Assembly (NCBI GenBank): GCA_030147945.1
Contig: JASBUL010000067.1
Location: forward strand, 1-39,247
DNA from: Oceanococcus sp.
GTDB lineage: Bacteria; Pseudomonadota; Gammaproteobacteria; Nevskiales; Oceanococcaceae
Length of the DNA: 39,247 bases
Direction of reading: 5' to 3'
Position numbers and translations under genes: made by a program. Every line of letters begins with the position of its first letter. Position 1 is the stretch's first letter. Below the pieces are notes generated by a model. The model saw only the letters and a program-made list of their open reading frames with translations, ran no database searches and was not told the DNA's origin. Below are positions 1 through 7,859 of this stretch, piece by piece.

Positions 1-2
1 CG

Positions 3-1718
3 CATGCACGCCAGCTGTTTATTCTTCATGCCCTGATCGAGGGCCAGTGGGGCCGGCGCGATGCGCCCGCTTTCCTCAAGGCCAATCAGAGCTTGGCCAA
101 ACGCCTGCAATCCGAAGAAAACAAGCTGCGCCGGCGGGGCATTGTGCGTGCAGACGACGACATCGTGGCCTGGTACGACGCGCGCCTGCCCAGCGAGGTG
201 GTCAATCGTCAGGATCTGATCAGACAGCTTGATGATGCTCTGGATCAGCGCTTGCGCATGAGCGAGGCCGATCTGCGCAATGCACAGCAAGACGATCTCA
301 GCGAGGCCTTTCCCAGCCGCTTGTCCATGCACGGACACAATCTCAAGATCCAGTACGTGTTCGCCCCCGGCAATGAAGATGATGGCGTCAATCTGGATGT
401 GCCGGTGGCCCAGCTCAACCAGCTCGACCCACAACGCCTTGACTGGCTGGTACCCGGTTTGCTGGGCGACAAGATCGAGCAGTTGATCAAAGGCCTGCCC
501 AAAGCGCAGCGCAGAAAGTTTGTTCCCGCATCGCACACTGTCGAGCAATGCCTGGCGAGCCTGACTTTTGCACAAGGTGACTTCTACACCGCACTGGCAC
601 GCCAGCTGCAGCGCCATTGCGGCGAGCCCAGTCCGACTGAGCACGACCTGCGCGCAATCGCCCTGCCCGATCGTCTGTACATGCGGATCCGACTGCGCAA
701 CAACAACGGTGGCCAGTTGGCCGCAGGACGAGACCTGCAAGCCTTGCGCGAGACCTTGGGCAGCCAGGCCAAAACCGCCTTCAAGGCCCATCACGATGAC
801 CGCTGGAACGCTCAGGGTTTAACCCGCTGGACGGAACCCTTGCCCGAAACCTTGCCGAACAGCATCGATATTGACGGCGGCCTACATGCCTTTCCACGCT
901 TGCGTGATGACACCGACAGCGTGGCTTTGCAGCTGTTCGACGATGCCGAAGAGGCGCGCTGCCAGCATCGTGAAGGCCTGCTCCGACTGATGCTGCTGAG
1001 CCAGCACAAAAGCCTGCAACAGCGCCTCAAAAGCTTGCCCCAGAGGCAGACCATCATCTTACGCCTGTCAGCCCTGCCGCAGGCCGAAGCCGCCGAACAG
1101 CACCTTATTGATCTGCTCGCACCGACGCGCCGGCACGGCGATGTGCTGGCCTCGCTGGCCGCCCGCGTGGTCCGTGACACCCAGCTCGACGAGCAGATCC
1201 TGTCACGTGCCCAGTTCGAGCAAGCCATCAGCCAGACCCAGGCACTGGCCGAGCAGTTGCAGCGTCAATGGCAGGCCATGACCCGCATGGCTGAGAACTG
1301 GGCCCAATGGGTAGGCTGCGAAAAGCCAGCCGACGGCGATACTGCCGCTCAAGATATCAACGAGCAGCTGATCTGGTTGCTCAGCCCCGGCTGGCTGGAA
1401 CGTACCCCGGATATTGCTGATCTGTCCCGTTATCTGCAGGCCCTGTGCCTGCGCGCCGAACGCTGGCGCCATGCGCCCGCTGACGATCGCTCACGCCAGA
1501 TGCTGATTACGCCGCACTGGCAACGTGCCAAAGAGGCCTTCAACCGCTGTGCGCAACGCCGGCAAGGTGCTCCGGATGCCCTTATCAGCTATCGCTGGAT
1601 GATCGAGGAGTACCGCGTATCGGTCTTCGCTCAGACCCTGAAAACCCGTCAGAAAGTTTCCGAGAAACGCCTGGAACAAGCCTGGCGCGAAATCAAGCCA
1701 CTGATCGAGCGCCTGTGA
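3..1718 (+). CDS. hrpA: ATP-dependent RNA helicase HrpA, C-terminal part (5' end outside window)
   Basis: The reading frame is already open at base 3 (residues HARQLFILHALIEGQW) and runs to TGA at 1716-1718, about 571 codons. This is the C-terminal portion of the DEAH-box helicase HrpA, a protein of about 1300 residues in E. coli linked to ribosome rescue and mRNA handling. What remains is the part after the helicase core, ending in the HrpA-specific DUF3418 region with the family-like ending WMIEEYRVSVFAQTLKT. The helicase motifs themselves would lie upstream of the window. An internal TTG at 93 could be mistaken for a start, but homology-like sequence continues upstream of it, so I treat the gene as truncated only by the window edge. 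almA follows 60 bp downstream on the same strand. Confidence 0.93.
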   Translation, partial: HARQLFILHALIEGQWGRRDAPAFLKANQSLAKRLQSEENKLRRRGIVRADDDIVAWYDARLPSEVVNRQDLIRQLDDALDQRLRMSEADLRNAQQDDLSEAFPSRLSMHGHNLKIQYVFAPGNEDDGVNLDVPVAQLNQLDPQRLDWLVPGLLGDKIEQLIKGLPKAQRRKFVPASHTVEQCLASLTFAQGDFYTALARQLQRHCGEPSPTEHDLRAIALPDRLYMRIRLRNNNGGQLAAGRDLQALRETLGSQAKTAFKAHHDDRWNAQGLTRWTEPLPETLPNSIDIDGGLHAFPRLRDDTDSVALQLFDDAEEARCQHREGLLRLMLLSQHKSLQQRLKSLPQRQTIILRLSALPQAEAAEQHLIDLLAPTRRHGDVLASLAARVVRDTQLDEQILSRAQFEQAISQTQALAEQLQRQWQAMTRMAENWAQWVGCEKPADGDTAAQDINEQLIWLLSPGWLERTPDIADLSRYLQALCLRAERWRHAPADDRSRQMLITPHWQRAKEAFNRCAQRRQGAPDALISYRWMIEEYRVSVFAQTLKTRQKVSEKRLEQAWREIKPLIERL

Positions 1719-1778
1719 GCGCGCCAACCTGCAATCTCATCTAGTATGCGGCGTTTGGCCGGCCGCTCGGAAAACCTT

Positions 1779-3233
1779 ATGACACAGTCCCCCCAATTCG
1801 ATGTGCTTATCCTTGGCGCCGGCTTGTCCGGTATCGGTGCGGCCTGTCACCTAACCCGCAAGTTGCCGCACAAGAGTTACGCCATCCTGGAGCGTCGCGA
1901 CGCCATCGGCGGAACCTGGGATCTGTTCCGCTACCCGGGCATCCGCTCGGATTCGGACATGTCCACGTTTGGCTACAACTTTCGGCCCTGGCGCGAACCC
2001 AAGGTCCTGGCCGATGGCCCGTCCATCAAGCGCTACGTCAGCGAGACCGCGCAGCAGTATGACGTGATCCCCAAAATCCGCTTCGGCCGTAAAATGGTGC
2101 ATGCGGCTTGGTCCAGCAGTGCGTCGATGTGGACGATCACGACCCATCGCGAAGGCAGTGACGAGGTCGAACAGTGGACCGCGCGGCATATCATTACCGC
2201 AACCGGCTACTACAACTACGATGCCGGCTATACGCCCGACTACCCAGGCCTTAAACGCTACAAGGGACGCCTGGTGCATCCCCAGCACTGGCCCGAAGAT
2301 CTCGATTGCGCGGGCAAGAAGGTTGTGGTGATCGGCAGCGGCGCCACCGCCATCACCCTGGTACCGTCACTGGCCCGACTTGGCGCCAAGGTCACCATGC
2401 TGCAGCGTTCACCAACCTACGTGGTCTCGGTGCCTGCGATTGATCCGCTGTGGTCGAAATTGTCGCGCTTTTTGCCGGCGCGCTCGGTCTACACGGCCAC
2501 CCGAGCGCGCAACATCGGCATGCAGCGCGCCTTGTATGTGGCCTCGCGCGAACGTCCGCGCGTGGTCAGGCGCCTACTGCGTCGCCTGACCAAACGTCAG
2601 CTCGGCAACAAGGTCGATCTGAAGCACTTCAGCCCCGCCTACAATCCCTGGGACGAGCGTCTGTGCGTGGTGCCGGACGGTGATCTGTTCCGGGTATTGC
2701 GCCGTGGTCAGGCTCAGATTGTGACCGACACGATCAAATCATTCGACGCCAAAGGCATCACCCTGGACAGCGGTGATCATCTCGACGCCGATGTAGTCGT
2801 GAGTGCAACCGGTCTTGACCTGCAGCTGTTCGGCGGCGCGGCAATGAGCATCGACGGCGAGCCGGTCGAAATCAGCGAGCGCATGGCTTACAAAGGCATG
2901 ATGATCGAAGGCATCCCCAATATGCTGGTCATTTTCGGCTACACCAACGCCTCGTGGACTCTCAAAGCCGATATCGTTTGCGAGCACTACTGTCGCCTGA
3001 TCACGCTGATGGACAAGCGCAAGGCCAGCACCGTCACACCTCAGGCCAATGGCGCACAGCGCACCGACGACACCATCATGGGCAGCCTGAGCTCGGGCTA
3101 CGTGCGACGTGGCGCGGACCGCCTGCCGCGCCAGGGCAACAAAGCGCCCTGGGCGGTACTCAACGACTATCTGCGCGATGCGGCCACGCTGAAGTTCGGG
3201 CGCGTCAAGAGCAAGGCCCTGCAAATCCGTTGA
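1779..3233 (+). CDS. almA: AlmA-type flavin-containing monooxygenase (Baeyer-Villiger/long-chain alkane type)
   Basis: A 484-residue FAD- and NADPH-dependent monooxygenase. Visible motifs are the N-terminal FAD Rossmann GAGLSG (residues 13-18), the segment GGTWDLFRYPGIRSDSDMST typical of this family, a Baeyer-Villiger fingerprint variant YKGRLVHPQHWP (about 161-172, Tyr in place of the usual Phe) and a second dinucleotide-binding motif GSGATA near 186. The stretches RARNIGMQR and SYNPWDQRL-like AYNPWDERL match what I recall of Acinetobacter/Alcanivorax AlmA, which acts on long-chain n-alkanes. The true substrate could instead be a ketone or branched alkane. I chose the ATG at 1779 because family proteins begin a few residues before the GxGxxG motif; an in-frame ATG at 1746 would add 11 Arg-rich residues. 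No operon partner is evident; a tRNA follows. Confidence 0.85.
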   Translation: MTQSPQFDVLILGAGLSGIGAACHLTRKLPHKSYAILERRDAIGGTWDLFRYPGIRSDSDMSTFGYNFRPWREPKVLADGPSIKRYVSETAQQYDVIPKIRFGRKMVHAAWSSSASMWTITTHREGSDEVEQWTARHIITATGYYNYDAGYTPDYPGLKRYKGRLVHPQHWPEDLDCAGKKVVVIGSGATAITLVPSLARLGAKVTMLQRSPTYVVSVPAIDPLWSKLSRFLPARSVYTATRARNIGMQRALYVASRERPRVVRRLLRRLTKRQLGNKVDLKHFSPAYNPWDERLCVVPDGDLFRVLRRGQAQIVTDTIKSFDAKGITLDSGDHLDADVVVSATGLDLQLFGGAAMSIDGEPVEISERMAYKGMMIEGIPNMLVIFGYTNASWTLKADIVCEHYCRLITLMDKRKASTVTPQANGAQRTDDTIMGSLSSGYVRRGADRLPRQGNKAPWAVLNDYLRDAATLKFGRVKSKALQIR

Positions 3234-3249
3234 CCCAATCAACGTCCGC

Positions 3250-3278
3250 GGGACTCCACACCGCCGCTCCTCTACAAT
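3250..3278 (+). promoter_or_regulatory. Candidate sigma-70 promoter for tRNA-Arg
   Basis: A TACAAT hexamer at 3273-3278 lies 13 bp before the tRNA 5' end. A weak -35 match (GGGACT, 3250-3255) sits 17 bp upstream. The -10 is flanked by a short inverted repeat (GCCGCT/AGCGGC). The position suits a tRNA promoter, but the -35 is poor. Confidence 0.35.
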
Positions 3279-3291
3279 AGCGGCTCTTTAC

Positions 3292-3368
3292 GCGCCCTTA
3301 GCTCAGCTGGATAGAGCATCGGCCTTCTAAGCCGACGGTCGCAGGTTCGAATCCTGCAGGGCGCGCCA
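3292..3368 (+). tRNA. tRNA-Arg (anticodon UCU)
   Basis: A 77-nt cloverleaf including an encoded CCA. The 7-bp acceptor stem is GCGCCCT paired with AGGGCGC. The D arm contains AGCTC..GAGC, and the anticodon loop CTTCTAA gives anticodon TCT, which reads AGA. The T arm is GCAGG-TTCGAAT-CCTGC, followed by discriminator G and CCA at 3366-3368. All stems pair without mismatches that I can see. The tRNA stands alone between almA and a convergent lipoprotein gene. I found no integrase gene or direct repeat of its 3' end nearby, so nothing suggests it hosts an island inside this window. Confidence 0.97.
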
Positions 3369-3376
3369 TCGAATAT

Positions 3377-3422
3377 GCTGCTCTGCCGCCTCACTCGGGC
3401 GAGCGAGCAGCCGCTACTTTTT
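3377..3422 (+). terminator. Possible terminator hairpin after tRNA-Arg
   Basis: GCTGCTC (3377-3383) pairs with GAGCAGC (3405-3411), with an inner CGCC/GGCG pairing. Five T residues follow at 3418-3422, six bases after the stem. The hairpin touches the 3' end of the opposing lipoprotein gene and might act in both directions. The T-tract offset makes it a weak candidate. Confidence 0.35.
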
Positions 3423-3911
3423 CTGCGGCCGTATGATCTGCGCCTGCAGATTGCGGACCACCTCACGTGCGTCAAAAGCGTTGAGATTTTCCGCCGGCTT
3501 TTCACCCTTGAAGGTCATGATGTGCGCTTCCGCTACGTACTCGGTTGAGGCCGTTGTGGTGGTCACGCCAACACCGCCGAAGGGGTGCCAGTACCAGTGT
3601 CCGAAGCCGCTACCGAAGCTGAAGCTCTGCTGCTGAGTGGTTTCGCTGTCGGTCTCCAGGCTCACCGTCACGAAATAATCGTGTCCATTATCGAGGGTGA
3701 TTTCGGCCGCCCGGAACAGCAGGTAGTTCTGGACCGTGTCTTTGTCGGTGAGCCGGTTGCCGGCGAATCGGATGCGATAGCGATTGCTTTCCAGCTTCTG
3801 ATCGCTGTAGCCCTCGCCGCGCTGCATGGATTGATACGGCGTGGCGGTTGCACAAGCCGCAAGCAGTGCGACCAGCATCGCCGCAAGTGTCAGTCGAATT
3901 GTCTTAAGCAC
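3414..3911 (-). CDS. Small lipoprotein, CC0125/CC1285-like
   Basis: About 165 residues from a GTG start at 3911, preceded by GGGG five bases upstream. The N-terminus is a lipoprotein signal: KTIR, a hydrophobic stretch, then the lipobox LLAAC at roughly residues 16-20, with the cysteine as the mature N-terminus. The mature part starts ATATPYQ and contains GEGYSDQ, NRYRIRFAGN and YLLFRAAE, which I recall from the CC0125/CC1285 family of envelope lipoproteins of unknown function. A Gly/His/Trp/Phe-rich middle (SFGSGFGHWYWHPFGG) and a Thr run follow. Residue 1 of the mature protein is Ala after the Cys, so outer-membrane sorting is plausible. An open frame extends upstream to 4022, but that part does not look like coding sequence. 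Transcribed alone, convergent with the tRNA. Confidence 0.8.
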   Translation of the reverse strand: MLKTIRLTLAAMLVALLAACATATPYQSMQRGEGYSDQKLESNRYRIRFAGNRLTDKDTVQNYLLFRAAEITLDNGHDYFVTVSLETDSETTQQQSFSFGSGFGHWYWHPFGGVGVTTTTASTEYVAEAHIMTFKGEKPAENLNAFDAREVVRNLQAQIIRPQKK

Positions 3912-4092
3912 GTTGGACCCCGTGTTCTGTCTGGCGTGAAAACGAATAACGGGCCCAGCAGGTTCCCTGCAGACTGGACCGCTCATCCGGGCAAAAGTTT
4001 CCCTGCGCCTGTATCTCATCACTGCGGATCAGGACAGACCGTTCAACCGCGCGCAAGCATACCGGCACAACAAAGATATCGGGGAGATCTTC

Positions 4093-6435
4093 ATGTCCAT
4101 GAGCCGTGTGATGCCGTTTCTGATCGGTATGCTGGTGCTTGGCAGCAACGCCCATGCCGCCGGACGCTGCGGCGACATCAGCCAGCGGCCCTGGTGTGAC
4201 ACCGCGCTGTCGGCTGCACAGCGTGCAAGTCTGCTGGTCGATGCCATGACACTGAGCCAGAAATTTGAGCTGATGGCCGGCGATGACATTTTCGGCGCGG
4301 CCACGGGTGAGCCGGCAGTCGGCACGGTCGACGGCATCGAGGAACTGGGCATCCCGCCGATCTACATGTCGGATGGCCCCATGGGACCCCGCGAACGGCT
4401 CGGCACCCTGATGCCCTCCCCGCTTGCGCTGGGGGCCAGCTTTGACCCCGTGCTGGCACGTGAGGTGGCTGCAACCATCGCCACGGAGGTGCGCCTCAAA
4501 GGTAATGACCTGGTCCATGCTCCGACCGTGGACGTCATGCGCATTGCGCAAGCCGGCCGCACCTTCGAAACCTTCGGCGAGGATCCTTACCTCGCCAGTC
4601 GCATTGCGGTGCCCTGGGTGCAAGGCGTGCAGGCCGAGGGCGTCATCGCCAATGTCAAGCATTTTGTGCTCAACACCCAGGAAGGCCTGATCGGTGTGCC
4701 GCCGATCACGGCGGTGCTTGGCGGGCGCCAGCTGGTCAATGCCATCGTTGACGAGCGCACCCTGCGGGAAATCTATCTGCCGCCGTTCAGAGCTGCGGTG
4801 ACCCAGGCCGATGCCGCTAGCATCATGTGCGCCTACAACCTGGTGAATGGTCGCCCGGCCTGCTCCAGCCCCAGCCTTCTTGGCGACATTCTGCGCGGGG
4901 AATGGGGCTTTGACGGTTTTGTGCTCACCGACTACGTGCTCGCCAACAAGGAAACTGCAGGCGCCGTCAACGCCGGTCTGGATATCGAAATGCCGATCCC
5001 CCAGCTTTATGCACCGGCACTGTTGCACGCGGCTGTGCTGAGCGGGCTGGTCACTGAGGCCACCATCGACCTGCGCGTGCACACCATACTGCGCACATTG
5101 TTCCGGTTCGGTTTTTTCGACCGGGCCGCTTTCCCATCTGACGACAGCCTGATCGACATAGAGGCTCACGCGCGCGTCGCCCGCAAACTGGCCGAGCGTG
5201 GCACTGTACTGCTGAGCAACAATGGCGTGCTGCCAGTGGATGAGAGCGCGGTGAATTCGATCGCCGTGATCGGGGTTCCGGCAACCGAGAACTACGACGT
5301 TGGCGGCTCCGCCTCGGTACAAGCCTTTCGCTACAGCGCGCCGCTGGACGCGATCCGTGAACGCGCCGGTCGCGACGTGCGCGTCGAATACCTCGACGGT
5401 CAGGATCAGCAAGCCGCGGCGGAGCTGGCCAGAAACAGTGATATCGCCATCGTGTTCGTTCGCGATGCCGCCAGCGAGGGGGTCGACAAAACCTGCCTGT
5501 CTCTGGATTGCCCGCCCCTGTTGCCGGGCCTGCCTGTGGCAGGCAAGCCACAGGACGAGTTGATTGCCGCCGTTGCATCCGTCAACCCGAACACCATCGT
5601 GCTTATCCAAAGCGGCGGTCCAATCCTGACCCCGTGGCGCGATCAGGCTGCGGCCGTGCTGTCGGCGTGGTACCCGGGACAAGAGGCCGGCGCAGCGCTG
5701 GCCGGCATCCTGTTTGGTGACGTTGATCCGGGCGGGCGCCTGCCTGTGACCTTCATGGCTGACGAACAGCAAACGCCCACGGCGGGGCAGCCGCTGCGCT
5801 ATCCCGGCGTGCTCAACCAGGCGGTCTACAGCGAGGGGGTCTTCATCGGTTATCGCTGGTACGACGAATTTGAGCACACCCCGGCGTTCGCTTTTGGCCA
5901 CGGCCTGTCCTACGCCCGTTTCGCGTTTTCCGCGCTACAGCTTGAGGATCAGGGTGATGCCATCGAGATCGGCTTCACGGTGCGCAACACAAGCGCCCGA
6001 GCCGGCTTCGCCGTGCCGCAAATCTACCTCGGCATGCCAGACATCAGCGACAGCGTGACGCAACCACCGTGGCAGCTCAAAGGCTTCGACCGGGTGGCCC
6101 TGGATGCAGGCGAAGAGCAGCGCGTGGCCATTCGAATTGAGTCGCATGATCTGCAGTACTGGGACTCTCCAACCCAGGCTTGGCGCACAGCGCCGGGTTG
6201 CTATCGGCTTGCGCTGGGGCATTCATCACGCGATCTGGTGGCCGAGGCGCAATTCAGTCGTGGCCCCAACGACGCGTGCGTGCAGGCTGAACAGCACACG
6301 GCACGGGCAACGCCAGCGGGTCGCGGCGGCAGCGTGTCCCTCGGGTATGTCATTCTGCTGCTTTGCGCAGCCCTCGCGCGTTTCGGATGCCGTACCCATG
6401 CTTCGTCCGCATATTCGCCCCGCCCGCCAGGATGA
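4093..6435 (+). CDS. Secreted glycoside hydrolase family 3 (beta-glucosidase-like)
   Basis: A 780-residue exported GH3 enzyme that would release terminal beta-linked sugars outside the inner membrane. The ATG at 4093 follows a good ribosome site (GGGGAG about 6 bases upstream). A signal peptide ends near AHA, residues 20-22. The N-terminal TIM-barrel domain shows GRTFETFGEDPYL (about 154-166), KHFVLN (about 189-194), DERTLREIYLPPF and the nucleophile segment FVLTDY with Asp280, where many family members have SDW. The second alpha/beta domain contains VLLSNNGVLP and SAWYPGQEAG. A C-terminal Fn3-like domain follows, with QIYLGMP and LKGFDRV. The last 40 residues contain GRGGSVSLGYVILLLC and basic/Cys residues, resembling a GlyGly-CTERM sorting tail. 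The last 38 bases overlap the next gene. Sugar specificity cannot be read from sequence. Confidence 0.9.
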   Translation: MSMSRVMPFLIGMLVLGSNAHAAGRCGDISQRPWCDTALSAAQRASLLVDAMTLSQKFELMAGDDIFGAATGEPAVGTVDGIEELGIPPIYMSDGPMGPRERLGTLMPSPLALGASFDPVLAREVAATIATEVRLKGNDLVHAPTVDVMRIAQAGRTFETFGEDPYLASRIAVPWVQGVQAEGVIANVKHFVLNTQEGLIGVPPITAVLGGRQLVNAIVDERTLREIYLPPFRAAVTQADAASIMCAYNLVNGRPACSSPSLLGDILRGEWGFDGFVLTDYVLANKETAGAVNAGLDIEMPIPQLYAPALLHAAVLSGLVTEATIDLRVHTILRTLFRFGFFDRAAFPSDDSLIDIEAHARVARKLAERGTVLLSNNGVLPVDESAVNSIAVIGVPATENYDVGGSASVQAFRYSAPLDAIRERAGRDVRVEYLDGQDQQAAAELARNSDIAIVFVRDAASEGVDKTCLSLDCPPLLPGLPVAGKPQDELIAAVASVNPNTIVLIQSGGPILTPWRDQAAAVLSAWYPGQEAGAALAGILFGDVDPGGRLPVTFMADEQQTPTAGQPLRYPGVLNQAVYSEGVFIGYRWYDEFEHTPAFAFGHGLSYARFAFSALQLEDQGDAIEIGFTVRNTSARAGFAVPQIYLGMPDISDSVTQPPWQLKGFDRVALDAGEEQRVAIRIESHDLQYWDSPTQAWRTAPGCYRLALGHSSRDLVAEAQFSRGPNDACVQAEQHTARATPAGRGGSVSLGYVILLLCAALARFGCRTHASSAYSPRPPG

Positions 6436-6907
6436 TGCCGGCGCCATCGCGGCGCTCTACAACCCGTTCATTCGCGATACGGTCATCACTTTCGAGGAGC
6501 AGCCGGTCAGCGCGGAGCAGATTGCTGAACGCATGCACAATGTGGCCGAACATGGGCTGCCGTGGCTGATCAGCGAAGTTGACAATCAGGTGCTGGGTTA
6601 CGCCTATGCCGATCGCTGGCGAACCCGCTCGGCCTACCGTTATTCCGTCGAAAGTGCGATCTATCTGGATCGCCGGATCGCGGGCCAAGGTATCGGCACC
6701 CTGCTCTATCAAGCGCTGCTCGACAACGTGCAAGCCATCGGCATACGCGCCGTCATCGCCGGTATCACTCTGCCCAATGCGGCCAGCGTGGCGCTGCATG
6801 AGCGCCTGGGTTTTCACAAGGTCGCCCACTTTCCGTCCGTTGGCCTGAAATTTGGCCAGTGGCTGGACGTGGGCTACTGGCAACGCGCGCTGGACCCAAC
6901 GGACTGA
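6398..6907 (+). CDS. GNAT acetyltransferase, phosphinothricin/methionine-sulfoximine (Bar/Pat) type
   Basis: A 169-residue Gcn5-related N-acetyltransferase. It begins MLRPHIRPARQDD and shows the Bar/Pat hallmarks AALYNPFI, TFEEQPVS, GYAYADRWRTRSAYRYSVE, the acetyl-CoA loop GQGIGTLLY, then LPNAASVALHERLGF and VGLKFGQWLDVGYWQ. Enzymes of this group acetylate amino groups of small glutamate analogues or methionine sulfoximine, and act in the cytoplasm. The ATG at 6398 lies inside the end of the GH3 gene (38-bp overlap in another frame), suggesting translational coupling, though the two functions are unrelated. The longer open frame upstream is only the GH3 gene in a different frame. A minus-strand gene follows after 24 bp. 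Confidence 0.88.
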   Translation: MLRPHIRPARQDDAGAIAALYNPFIRDTVITFEEQPVSAEQIAERMHNVAEHGLPWLISEVDNQVLGYAYADRWRTRSAYRYSVESAIYLDRRIAGQGIGTLLYQALLDNVQAIGIRAVIAGITLPNAASVALHERLGFHKVAHFPSVGLKFGQWLDVGYWQRALDPTD

Positions 6908-6931
6908 CGCCCGCCGCGTCCAGCGCCAAGG

Positions 6932-7732
6932 CTACTTGCCCTTGAAGCGCGCCTCGCGCTTCTGAACGAAAGCGCTGATACCCTCCATGGCGTCATCGCT
7001 GAACCCGATTTTGGATTGCAGACGCGCCTCGCGTGCGATCTGTCCTTCCAGATCCAGGTCCAGCGAACTGTCCATCAGTTGCTTGATCGCGGCTAGCGCG
7101 CGTGTCGGCTGTGCGGCCATGCGTGCTGCCAGTGCCTGCGTTTTTTCCTGCAGCTCGGCGTCGGCAAAGACCTCGGTGATCAGTCCCCAGTCAAGCGCGG
7201 TCTGTGCATCCAGCGCATCACCACTCATCAGCCAGCGCGTCGCCCGCGCCCGGCCAATCAGGCGCGGCACACTCCAGGTACCACCGGCATCGGGAATCAG
7301 GCCGATACGCACGAACGCCTGTATGAGTTTGGCCGACTCCGCTGCAACCACAATGTCGCAGGCCAGCGCAATGTTCAGACCGGCACCAGCGGCCACACCG
7401 TTGATGGCCGCAATCACGGGTTTCTCCAGATGACGGATCTCGCGCAGTACCGGATGGTAGGTGGTGTGCAGCGGTTGCCCCAGGTCCGGACGCTCGCCCG
7501 GTTTGAGCTGTGTCAGCGTGTCCTTGAGATCCGCGCCCGAAGTAAAGCCGCGACCCGCTCCGGTCAGCACCACGCAGCGGCAGGACTCATCCTTGCCCGC
7601 GGCGACCAGTGCATCGCGCAGTTCATGAAGCAGCTCGAACGACAGCGCGTTCAGGCTATCAGGGCGATTGAGCGTGATGGTGGTCACGCCGGCGGCGTTT
7701 TCGACTAGCAGGGTGTTGTAACTCATGGGCAT
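6932..7732 (-). CDS. Enoyl-CoA hydratase/isomerase family, PaaG-like
   Basis: About 266 residues, crotonase fold. Visible elements are the CoA-binding loop TGAGRGFTSGADLKD, the second oxyanion-hole segment NGVAAGAGLNIALACD and IGLIPDAGGTWSVPRLIG. The Asp in IPDAGGTW is where classical hydratases carry their second glutamate. This arrangement is typical of PaaG-type isomerases, so the protein may isomerise rather than hydrate an enoyl-CoA. The C-terminus ends with the common AFVQKREARFKGK. Two ATGs are possible, at 7732 and 7726 (MSYNTLL); neither has a clear Shine-Dalgarno. The gene diverges from the TetR gene at 7860 across 127 bp that hold two palindromes, so it is a natural candidate target of that regulator. 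Confidence 0.9.
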   Translation of the reverse strand: MPMSYNTLLVENAAGVTTITLNRPDSLNALSFELLHELRDALVAAGKDESCRCVVLTGAGRGFTSGADLKDTLTQLKPGERPDLGQPLHTTYHPVLREIRHLEKPVIAAINGVAAGAGLNIALACDIVVAAESAKLIQAFVRIGLIPDAGGTWSVPRLIGRARATRWLMSGDALDAQTALDWGLITEVFADAELQEKTQALAARMAAQPTRALAAIKQLMDSSLDLDLEGQIAREARLQSKIGFSDDAMEGISAFVQKREARFKGK

Positions 7733-7765
7733 CGGGTCTACGGAGTGGGTGAAGCCGGCAACAAC

Positions 7766-7781
7766 GTTACCGATCGGTATC
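7766..7781. promoter_or_regulatory. Palindrome TACCGATCGGTA, candidate TetR operator
   Basis: The 12 bases 7768-7779 (TACCGATCGGTA) form a perfect palindrome. The flanks G7766/C7781 also pair, giving 16 bp with one mismatch pair. It sits between divergent paaG-like and tetR genes. Its 10-bp core ACCGATCGGT recurs at 31239-31248, upstream of bktB. Confidence 0.5.
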
Positions 7782-7825
7782 TTTGAACCTGATCATACCC
7801 GATAAGCGGCCCGGGACGATGCGTT

Positions 7826-7841
7826 GTTAACGCTCGGTAAC
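7826..7841. promoter_or_regulatory. Imperfect palindrome GTTAACGCTCGGTAAC near tetR start
   Basis: A 16-bp site whose arms GTTA..TAAC pair, with 12 of 16 positions symmetric. It shares the GTTAcCG/CGGTAAC layout of the 7766 site and ends 18 bp before the tetR start. A further half-site CGGTAAC follows at 7845-7851. Together these suggest autoregulation by the adjacent TetR protein. Confidence 0.4.
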
Positions 7842-7859
7842 CAGCGGTAACATGGCGCC

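Noticed and set aside
3292-3368. tRNA-Arg as an integration site for a genomic island
   Set aside because: No integrase, no repeat of the tRNA 3' end and no change in base composition seen on either side.
3904-5901. A 665-codon open frame on the minus strand
   Set aside because: It is antisense to the clearly coding GH3 gene, has no recognisable motif and is a product of high GC third-position bias.
6104-6397. Upstream extension of the acetyltransferase frame
   Set aside because: It overlaps the GH3 gene in another frame, and Bar/Pat family proteins begin at the MLRPHIRP-like segment.
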